Below the pieces are notes generated by a model. That model was given only the letters and a program-made list of their open reading frames with translations. It was not told the origin of the DNA and searched no databases. A DNA stretch of 64,000 nucleotides from Phytophthora quininea (lineage: Eukaryota > Oomycota > Peronosporomycetes > Peronosporales > Peronosporaceae): contig JAAVTG010000554.1 in NCBI GenBank assembly GCA_011947345.1, forward strand, positions 62,001-126,000. Reading direction: 5' to 3'. Below are positions 55,458 to 64,000 of the stretch, one piece after another; positions within the stretch are counted from its first letter, which is position 1, and each line of letters begins with the position of its first letter. The translations under genes and the position numbers were made by a program.

Positions 55458-57532
55458 ATGATGAGCGAGATGGAGCCCCCGCCGGCGTCGCGCCTGCGTC
55501 GCCGCAGCTTCTTCGAGAACATGGAGAGCGAATCCGGCGGCAGCGGCACCACCACAACAGAGAGCGTCAGTCTGGACGAGAGCGAGCTGGCGTCGGCGCT
55601 GCCCCAGGGACTGGCGCCATCCCCATGCAAGCCTGCCGATCCTTCTGGGCGGATTTCCTGGCGGCTTCAGTTGGCGTCGCTATTTTCGGTGGTGTGGGCT
55701 CGAATTTACGCATTGGCGACGTCCCTCTTCGCAGCATGGGCGATCCGATTCCCGCACGCCGCTGCCAAGGTCTCTGAAGTCAGCGACAAGCTCCTCAACA
55801 CCCCACGCAGACTACTGCAGGCATGGAAAAACAGGGATGCCTCCGCTCCAGCCAAGTACTACGAGTACCCAACCCACTGGCTGGCCTACGCTTCAATTAG
55901 TCTGGTGCTGCTGCAACTGGTGATCTTCCTAAAATTCCAGACCGTCGACTTTGACCTGCGCGTGCACGAGTGCGTCTTCCGAGAGAGGTTATTGAGCTCG
56001 GCCGAGCTATTGCAGCCAGCAGCACCCCTGGGTGCGTTGCGGTTTCTAGAGAGAAGGTTCGAGCAGCAATATCGACCGGGCGTGCGTCAATCAGGCCAGG
56101 CCAGACTGCCGTGGACGTGTCTAGCTGTGGTGCCGACTGGAGGAGATGCAGCCATCTCCCAAGCCAACGAGCTGGCGTTCTTATGGCCCAGAAGCCGCGT
56201 CATGACGCAGGACACCAGGACCAAAGTGGCCAGTAGAGTGCACGTGGCTGTCGGCAGTAAACCTTTAGACAGAACAATGGAGACCCAGGAGATGGCTTCG
56301 GCTGGCGTGTTTGCGGCCATGTTCCCGTTAAGTGCCATGAGGCCGGTGCTGTTCACGCCGAGGTTCCCAGATTTGGTGCTCGTCAAGACGGAGTTTGCAC
56401 TTCGACAGATGCTCAAGTTTCGCCAGGAGAGACAGGAGGAGAGAGATCATCGAGGACGACCGGGACCGCACGCGCTGAATACTGTAACCGGGCTTGGAAG
56501 GAACGCGCCGGTAGAATTAGGTGCCTCCGACTTGGCGGCGAGTAACTTTGGCGTATACCTGCTCAAGGCCACGGTGCCTGACATTTACGACCGCCACATT
56601 CACAAGAAATGGGAGGAATTCTTGCATGTTGTCGTAGGTGGAGATGCGGACAAGGAGCAGTTCACGGAGGAGCTGCTCGCTCTGTGGGTCGCACACCCGA
56701 CGTGGCCAATGCTGCACGTACGATTCCGACGGTCTATGGCGCTCTGTGGATCGTTCCAACGAGTGCTGAGTACCATGCTGAAGGACTATGAGGCGGATGC
56801 CGAAGCAGCCGAGGCGGCTGAGGCTGCGACTGACCCCGACCGAGCGGCCGAGGACTGGCTCGAGGGGCTGGACAGCCCCAAAAGCAGGCGAACAAAGGCG
56901 GCAAACGTAAGCTCAATGTAGACTTGGTGTGCGAAGAAGACGCCAACTCTCCTAAGGAGATCACAAGGCTGAAGAACGCCATTGGGATGCATCTATTCCC
57001 TGTACCACCAGCGGAGAAGTACGAGGAGACGATTCTTGAAAGCTTGGCCGTCGGAGCCATCGCCATGACGTACAATACTCCGATTATGCAGGAATGGGTC
57101 CCCGACAATTGCGGCTTGCGTGTCGGGACGTTTGACTTTGACGCAGTCCCTGATGTAGGCGTTGCCATTGATTCAGAAGTTGACATTGCTAAGAATGAGC
57201 CCAAGGAAAGGGACGCGGAGACGCATGGAGATCGAGAGCTTGCGGAGAACTCTGTGCTGGTGAAGATGCCCGATGTGCACGTAACTTCGAGCGAAATCGA
57301 GCATGCCATCAAGCAGCTGCTGGATCTCGACCGAGTGAGTCGAGTCGCTGCAGGGCGGGCAGCTCGTGTGCATTATTTGCGTATGCGTACCCATTATTTG
57401 TCCGCCGTCGCTGCGCTAGACGCAGCCGTGTGTGAAGGAGACAGCGATGATATGGCCGAGAAGCAAAGCGAGATTGGACAACACAGCCGCAAGAAAGTGG
57501 AAGTCGAGACGCTGCGAGCGTTCCTTTACTAG
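55458..57532 (+). CDS. Type II membrane protein, glycosyltransferase-like
   Basis: ATG 55458 (MMSEMEPPPASRLRRRSFFE) begins an N-terminal cytosolic part with a Ser/Thr-rich stretch, then one strong membrane helix (WLAYASISLVLLQLVIFLKF) near residue 160. The lumenal part has a Rossmann-like pattern (LPWTCLAVVPTGGDAAISQA, SRVHVAVGSKPLD, LVLVKTEFALRQMLKF). After a slip in a run of A near 56883 comes a C-terminal block, KNAIGMHLFPVPPAEKYEET and ILESLAVGAIAMTYNTPIMQ, that resembles the donor-binding region of GT-B transferases (GxHLxPSxxEGFGHYxxEA, GAxxxTTxAPPM). An Ala/Glu-rich linker lies between. A Golgi or ER glycosyltransferase role is inferred from this block only. Confidence 0.6.
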
Positions 57533-57604
57533 GAGGTACCCTAACGACAAAATCGACGAGTATTCGCGCCTTGAAAATGGCTAACAACTGCTAGAGAATG
57601 AAGC

Positions 57605-59906
57605 TTATGACGGTCTTTCGCGTTTGATGGCGATATCGTCAATACCATCTCTTGGTCGCTTTTGTCTTGTGATCGCTGTGGTCTGTAGCAGTTCATTTAG
57701 ACGACTTAATTCGGCCTTGTAGGCGATCAGCTCTTTGGTTTCAGCGGCGAAGGCGCCGCCAGTTTTCTCCAATTTCACGAACGCTTCTCGACCTCTTCCG
57801 CCAGTAGAGATCTCGAGTGCTGCGGTGATTTTCTCCTTAAGTAACTTGGCTCGAATCCGAGCTTCCGCGATACCAGTGAAGCCTCCATGGACTACCTGCC
57901 TATCGGAAGAGTATAGAAATGCCTCGACGCTAGAGGCTCCCTCAAAATTCCGCTCTGAGATTGACCACGTGAATGGTTTCTCATACTCGGCGATTTTCGA
58001 CAAGACGCACTTACGGCGCCTGGAACTGATCGCAGTCAGAGCTGCTCGATGTGTTGAGGAGCTGGAGTCATCCACGCATTGGGACAAAGCGTCCACACTG
58101 GACGTAGCAAGTTTTCGTCCACGGGATCGAAGATGCTCGTCAGTTCGTGGAAAACTTGAGGTTTTGTCGTGTCATGGCATGTTTCCACACCGAACACAAG
58201 TTGGGAAAGTGAGTTAGACTTCTTGGATTCGAGTCACGGCACTGACGAGTTCTCTCCAACGCGAGGCTTGTAAGCGCCGCTGATGCTGAACAATCATCTT
58301 CAACGGCCTCTGCCAGCTTGATGAAGATTTGGATGCTCCAGGAGCTGCGCTTGTTGATGGTTTCACAAGCGACGTCTTGAGCGAGTCCCAGCCAAACTTG
58401 TACACGAGAGCAGCAATCCCTGGAACTGCCTGAATTTCTTCCTCCTTCCTGTTCAGATGACGAAAGAACGTCGATAAAATATCCTGCGCCAATTCGACGT
58501 CGTTCATGTCAATGACAACGTCGCTTAATTTCTTCCAAATGTTCACTGGGATGCTGCTGAAGAAACGGGGCTGGCCAGCAATATAACTCAATAAACTACG
58601 GAGTCGTGCCGTATCAACAGGAACGCTTATAACGACTGCGGCAATGGCCGCTGCCTCGCCCATCATCTGAATGGAGTTTGGATGGTCTGTCCACGACGGC
58701 CAACCGACCAGCGCGAAACGTTCATAAGTGTAGGTGTCGTACCGAGGAGTGCTACCTTTGTCGACCTTCCAGAGTTGAGCCCTTGTTTCATTCTCGGGAT
58801 TGATAAAGTTGAGTTGCTTCGTCCACTCCATGGTATTTTCCTCTCGAATGTTTTCTCCGTTGATCGAGTACCACGCCGCGGTCTGGTAGACATTCGAACT
58901 CGTATGGTACAAGTTGCCCATCTTGTAATGAAGGCAAGCGAGATAGAATCTTAGCCGCTTTTTCGGCGGAAGTCGCGTGTTTGCATCGCACAGCAAGCGA
59001 AATCTCTCTTGGTCTTTGCCAGACAAGATTGTCACCCCTTGCTTGCCATAGTGGCCTTCTTGCAGGTCCTCGAGAGCATGAGGGCGATCATTGAATTCGC
59101 CCCATCGCTCTTCTCTGTTTTGAATCCGAAATGAGTGCGAACAGTTCTGGGCCCTCTAGCAACTTCGAGCTTTTTGATGGCATTTGCGAGTTGAGTTTGC
59201 AAGAGCCCTCCAGGCGTTATACCGTCGAAGTCAGACCTGCCAGAAGGCCAACACAAGGAATATTCTACCACCACGCGGTTCCCGCTGGTCAGGTTTTCCA
59301 CAGCGTAGTACGCGCCAATACAATATATAGCATAGTACGGCTTGAACGCTCTTTGTCCACCGATTTCCCCAGTTTGTAGCGAACGTTATTCGACTTGCCT
59401 TCTTCCGAGATAACTAGACATCCGCCAGTAAACTCCGACGGTAGTTGCACCAACAATTTGGCCACGACACGACCGCTTTTGTCTTCTTTGCGCAGTTTGC
59501 TTCGGCGAGCCCCCGCTCCGTAAATCAATAGCTTAGAAAGTCGAGGCTGTAGAATGACGTCTTTTAATCCCAGTCTGACGGCGCTCTTGCTGTACAGTTT
59601 CCGAATCGCTGGGTCCCAGTCGGGGTTCTTCATCTCCACTTGATTTGGCGCGATGAACCAAATATTGTCGACCTCGCGTTTGCATCGATTCACGAGAATT
59701 GCTGCCTCATATTTCCGCAACGGAAGGGAAACACCTCCAAACCTCTTGACGAATAGACCTGGTAGAGCAACGCCTTCAAACTCGCCCGAGAACGAAAGTT
59801 CGGCCGCACCTTGATTCATTTCCCCCAGCAATGTGCTGATCTCTTGGCACGTAGTTCCTCTCGGCACTAGAACGTCATGGGGGACCCAATCGAGTAAAAC
59901 GGCCAC
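57605..59906 (-). CDS. Large oomycete protein of 2OG-Fe-oxygenase-like family, metal ligands missing, copy E
   Basis: Paralogue of copy D in the same orientation. It reads VPRGTTCQEISTLLGEMNQG, FVKRFGGVSLPLRKYEAAIL, IAPNQVEMKNPDWDPAIRKL, KLLIYGAGARRSKLRKEDKS, GRVVAKLLVQLPSEFTGGCL, a Leu-rich middle (KDQERFRLLCDANTRLPPKK, then RLRFYLACLHYKMGNL) and the C-terminal module WSISERNFEGASSVEAFLYS, GFTGIAEARIRAKLLKEKI. It ends KRPRDGIDDIAIKRERPS at 57605, a possible nuclear signal. The iron-binding His-x-Asp is again absent. Slips lie near 59300, 59035 and 58210. The N-terminus is unclear because no ATG precedes the conserved start in frame; an Asp/Ser-rich stretch just upstream (59910-59980) probably belongs to it. 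Confidence 0.5.
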
Positions 59907-60751
59907 AGAGGACCACCCTCGTCGTCACCACTGCTGCTGTCTTCGCCCCGCCGAGCATAATCGTCGTCGCTCGACTACCCGCACGTGAACGACATCGCCA
60001 CCGAAACTGGGAATGCCAGCAAAGTGATAAGGTTGAGCTCGTGTGACAAAAATAAGCCTATTCGTTGTCGAGCTCCTGCCCAAATGATGCATCACAACAA
60101 ATGCTAGCTCCTTGCCTTCAGGTGCAGCTACACTAACGTCTGTCAGTCATTGCAGACGCACATCCTCTCGTTTTGAAGCAATAGAAGTCAATGCCAAGCG
60201 AAGCGATGAAGAGCTCGAACTGCTCGGACAAAGACGAGAGCTTCCAAAGCCAAGGAAAATAGTTTCATATCTGCAGACTTGAATATGAATTCCGCGACGT
60301 CAGCCACTACGACAGAACTGGAACATGCAGTTGCTTGGCATACGCGGCGGCGACAAGTCGACGAGTCTCCAGCTCCTTTTTCCACGGCGAGGTGCATTAG
60401 TAACTTCTAGAATCATCAGCGAGTGAATTTACCACCTCGATCGCAACCTCAACGCGTATCGACAAGAAGAAACCGATAGCATTCTCCACACTTTGAACCA
60501 AATGTCGACGCGAGAGTACGTATCACTATATTGGCGTCTCCAGACTCGCCAATTGCCTTTCCAAATTGGCTGTACAGCCAATGCCAAGCATTAAAGGAGT
60601 GCCTCCTCTACTTTTTGTTGTACACACTGACCATGAGTCGCTTGTTTGTGCTCATGATGAAGCATTTACCATCTCCACGGTTGGGGGCACGTTTCTTACA
60701 GCAAAACGTCACCCAGGTTGTTGATCATTGTCTGGCTGGACAGGTCTTGCG
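59907..60751. other. Region between copies E and F, nothing firmly coding
   Basis: The first 80 bases encode, on the minus strand, an acidic stretch (SSDDDYARRGEDSSSGDDEG) that likely is the N-terminus of copy E. The remainder has short unconvincing frames. No ATG could be tied to copy E with confidence. Confidence 0.4.
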
Positions 60752-61459
60752 TCAAGTCCACGATCCCTGCATTGTCGTTCCGCGATCGCTTTCTCGAGCG
60801 AGTTTGGGTCCGTGGCAATTGATCAAGACGACCCATCTCAGCTTGGGCCTCTCTTTTGCCGTGAATTGCGCACAGAACTCGCGGTCCGTCTTTTCAACCT
60901 CCACACGTGCATTTCTGCCGCTACCACTCGCCTCGATCCTGACAGCTGCCCTAACACGTTTCCGGATCAGCTCTGCTCTTGCACGAGCATCCGCGAGCTT
61001 CACGAAACCTTGGATGGACAACGTCTTCTCTGATCCTTGTAGAAACATCTCGATCTGCTTAACACTAGGAAAATTTGCGGTTATTCTCCAATAAAACAGC
61101 TTCATGGGCTCTGATAGCACCGTAGTCAAATATTTCCGCCGCCTTGAAACGATTCCTGCTAGCACTTCAAGGTAATCCGGCAATTTAGATTTCACAGTGC
61201 AAGCCGAAAGTGCCTTGATCACCCAGCCAAGGTTTGCAGCATCCATTCGCTTCAGGAAACTCGAGACGCCAACGAAGACTTGATAATTCTCACTTTTCAT
61301 GGAATAAATCCAGGCAAACTCGAGCTCGCGAGCAGATGAACCGCTCTGTGGAACGATGTGTAGTACGTCCACGAGACGAAAACTGTAAACACGGTGTTGG
61401 GGAAGCTGGCACTTCCGGGAAACTAGTTCTTGCCGATTGTATTGCTTGCTGTGAAGCAA
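60752..61459 (-). pseudogene. C-terminal fragment of the same family, copy F
   Basis: The frame encodes only the last part of the copy D/E type: ELEFAWIYSMKSENYQVFVG, a Leu-rich stretch, and the C-terminal module FYWRITANFPSVKQIEMFLQ, KTLSIQGFVKLADARARAEL and VRAAVRIEASGSGRNARVEV. The N-terminal oxygenase-like half is missing; the upstream side is occupied by retrotransposon-associated sequence. I read this as a third tandem copy truncated at its 5' side. Confidence 0.65.
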
Positions 61460-62060
61460 AAAGGAAAGTGTCTAAACGTCCCCAAGTCTTTCATGGAGTC
61501 CTTGGCGCTGCAGTTGCAACTGCAACTGCAACCAGTACCAGCTGATCGTGCTGCAACCACATACACCGATCAAAGTGCAATGAGGGCAAGGCTTTCAACC
61601 TGAGCCCCACGCTACAATTCCCCCAAGACTTGCTCACACTCGCACAGCGAATGCAGCACTTGTAAATGGGTCAACGTTGGGGACAACCATCGTGGTACAC
61701 GGTACCAATTTAGAAGTGTACTGAACCTCAGTTAATTGATGTACTGATGATGTTAGTGACAGTGCATGGCTACAACCACATCGCCTGCGTCACACTTGTA
61801 TCATCGCATTTCGGCTAGCACTGCTACCGTACTGTACATCTATGGCTACTGCCATAACAACACACTGGGAGTGATACTACCACAACCCATCGTTGCTAAA
61901 TAGTTTGCACCACTTAGGAACTTAATCACACTGTGATTGTATCGTAGCAGCACTGCTGCCACACACTGACTTGTACCACCACTGATAGCAAAGTTGCCAG
62001 TAGGACAGAGACGATGCAACAGCAACGCTCCAGTCATACTTGCAACCACAACATTGTGCA
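61460..62060 (-). repeat. Non-coding tail and probable 3' LTR of the Ty3/gypsy element
   Basis: This stretch follows the end of the polyprotein on the element's strand, has no open frame of note and is rich in CA/TG steps. A TGTTGTGGTTGCAAG start (minus strand, near 62055) would fit a TG...CA long terminal repeat, and the GCAACT repeats at about 61505-61530 lie near the other side. Without the second LTR in the window the borders cannot be proved. Confidence 0.4.
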
Positions 62061-64000
62061 CTAGACCAACAGCTCAAAAACTGCAGTCAACTTAGCATCC
62101 TTAGCTGCAACAACGTAGTCGTGGACCAGAGCAGGGACATCCTTGGCCAACGACTGCAACGGTTCCCATGAATCCTCAATGGTCTCCAGTCCACACCAGC
62201 TCACTAGCAGCTCAAAGCCCCGGTTTTGCTCATTCCATTTGTGCTTGATAAGTTGCTTGACCTTAAGTACAATGCCTTGTGCAGCAACATGCTCTAAAAG
62301 CTCTTTAGTCACTTCCAAGTCACAGTCTGCATAGAACTTAAGGCGGGATGCGTGCACATCTTGCTCAGCACCGGTGATGAGGTGGCGAACTCGAAAAGAG
62401 TGAGAGTCTGTACGCGTGATAACGTACGGGCCAACCCACGTCACGAGCAACTTGCTGTGTCGTCGCTCATCGACACGTGATCGTAGAACATAATCACCCA
62501 CAGAAAAGTTGACGACTTGTGCCCCTCTGGACTTTCTCTTGTTCAGCAACGTTATCTGCTCACGCTTGTCGGTAACCTCACGGTGGATGTGCTCGATACT
62601 GGAACGTAGCTTCTCAAGAGACTTCTCGATAGCAGCACTGGAAACCGAGACTTCCTTCAGTTGCTGGTCGGGTAGATATAGCATGTATGCAGGAGCCGGG
62701 CATGGCAAACCAGTGAATACCTCAACTGGGGCTCTGTTAGCGAGAGAGGTCACAGGAGAATGGTTCATGTTGGCTTGAGCCAGTGGAATCAAATAGATCC
62801 AGTCATTGTGTGAAATCTTGTATTCCATAATCATGGCGCGTAAAACTTGTAAAATATCCCTGTTGGCGCGCTCCACTAAGCCGTTTATCCAGGGACTGTA
62901 AGCAACCACAAATTTCTGATCACACTTCAACCGTTTGCATAATTCGGCCATCACCCGGTTCTTGAAGTGTGAGCCGTTATCACTGACCCATACAGGAGCT
63001 ATGCCAAAGCGGCTATGCCATGCCAGCAAAGCTTCAACTGTCACTTCACTAGTAGGCGTGTCGCAGGGCACCAGCTCACAGAAATGACTAACGTTGTCCT
63101 TCAACACTAGCAGATACTTAGAACTTCCAAATCCCTCTCCAAGATAAAAAAATCAAAGTGAATGGATCCATTGCGAATGTCTGCACGGTATAGCTCGCCC
63201 CAAGGCCGCGGGACCATCCTACCTCCTTTTACATGCTGACAAAGCAAGCAGGAGCGAAGGTAACGCCTCACCAATTGCGTAAGCTGACCGATCGAGAACA
63301 ATCGCTGCACGTGGTTTAACACCACAGTCTCACCACGATGCCCTTGCGCGCCACAGTGTGCAATTATCAGGAGACGTTGAATTAGACTCGTTGCATGGGA
63401 AGGAATCCAAATTTTTGATCGATACAGCGCACTCCACGTTGATCAACAGCAGACGCTCGAGGAGCTGATCCTTCATGAGCCTTCTGAGTCGCTGCAATTT
63501 CTGCCAAAGACGGCCAGGTAAAACCTTCGTGGTCAAGCGGGCGCAAGATAGGCTGCCGTGCTACCTGTGTCTGGGAGCGAGTCACTCGCTTGAAGTGTAC
63601 AGTAGATGTAGCGGACCCCGCTCCACCCCAACGACTTATCATATCCGCCCACAGATTGCTTGCACCCTCAATGTGCACGATTGTGTAACGATATTCCATG
63701 AGTTTGACTGCCCGGCGGAGCAGTTTACCTCTTACGTGCTTTTGAGTTCATGTCCAGGCGCGAAAACGTGCACAAGATTGCGGTGATCACAGAATATTTT
63801 GAAACCACAAGGTCGGAGAAGTAGGTAGTCTAGATCATCACACGAGAAAATAATCGGGTACGCCTCGTTTTCAATGACGCTCCAGTTCAGCTGGGCGCCA
63901 CTGAAAGTACCTCCTTTGCAGACAAGGTGTTCATGTGCTTGCTGCGTTATCGGCTTATTCACTTGCCAGACAGCCACTTGGGTCACGATGGACGCCCACC
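62061..64000 (-). mobile_element. Ty3/gypsy retrotransposon, RNase H to chromodomain (continues past 64000)
   Basis: In element order: RNase H (GGTFSGAQLNWSVIENEAYP, GFKIFCDHRNLVHVFAPGH), connector (YRYTIVHIEGASNLWADMIS), H2C2 zinc finger (LVRRYLRSCLLCQHVKGG), integrase (WVSDNGSHFKNRVMAELCK, YSPWINGLVERANRD, giving two of the DDE residues, with the first in VLKDNVSHFCELVPCD) and a C-terminal chromodomain (VKQLIKHKWNEQNRGFELLV, then SWCGLETIEDSWEPLQSLA). The order RNase H, integrase, chromodomain marks a chromovirus-like Ty3/gypsy element. The integrase-chromodomain frame (63107-62061) is intact; the part before it is split over three frames. Reverse transcriptase would lie beyond the window. 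Confidence 0.9.

Noticed and set aside
60531..61094. 187-codon plus-strand frame
   Set aside because: Antisense to the recognised C-terminal module of copy F.
61500..61530. Short GCAACT repeats as a possible satellite or CRISPR-like array
   Set aside because: Only three short units without spacers; a simple microsatellite next to a retroelement.

Overview
The window is eukaryotic and looks like an oomycete, most likely a Peronosporalean such as Phytophthora. Genes are tightly packed on both strands and use G/C-ending codons. Introns are short (about 60-90 bases, GT-AG). Sixteen-base initiator elements of the oomycete type sit just upstream of some start codons. Several families are typical of oomycetes: mating-specific M96-like, F-box/SPRY and secreted solute-binding proteins. 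The species assignment is inference; no marker gene settles it.

Layout. 1-8156: Na+/H+ exchanger (cut by the window edge), SURF1, a BCDIN3D-type RNA methyltransferase with an inserted dsRNA-binding motif, a tandem of small membrane proteins, a cyclopropane-synthase-like enzyme and a four-WW-domain protein. 8313-18109: five intronless secreted proteins of the bacterial solute-binding (ABC Fe3+ periplasmic-like) class, arranged as inverted pairs, one pair inside a near-identical inverted repeat of about 1.3 kb. 18248-29369: M96/START-like, alpha-SNAP, a Siw14-like phosphatase without its catalytic arginine, a two-module RanGAP, an acidic tail-anchored protein, an RluA pseudouridine synthase and a secreted seven-repeat protein. 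29451-40533 (all minus): three tandem F-box/SPRY genes, then a large gene that appears to join an ArfGAP zinc finger to a complete DENN domain, IQ motifs and a coiled coil. 40870-52853: ribosomal proteins eL27 and eL33, F-box/LRR, ferric-reductase-like flavocytochrome, DEAH helicase, COP9 subunit 7 and NSE2 SUMO ligase. 52936-61459: a family of large proteins resembling 2OG-Fe oxygenases that have lost the metal ligands, two long copies and one fragment, with a glycosyltransferase-like gene between the long copies. 62061-64000: 3' end of a Ty3/gypsy element with a chromodomain.

A caution applies to the whole annotation. Most otherwise well-conserved genes contain one or more places where the reading frame slips by one base, nearly always as if one base of a short homopolymer were missing. 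I treat these as probable sequence or assembly errors unless other evidence suggests a pseudogene. Gene spans are given from first to last codon including introns and frame slips; exon borders come from splice consensus plus protein similarity judged by eye.
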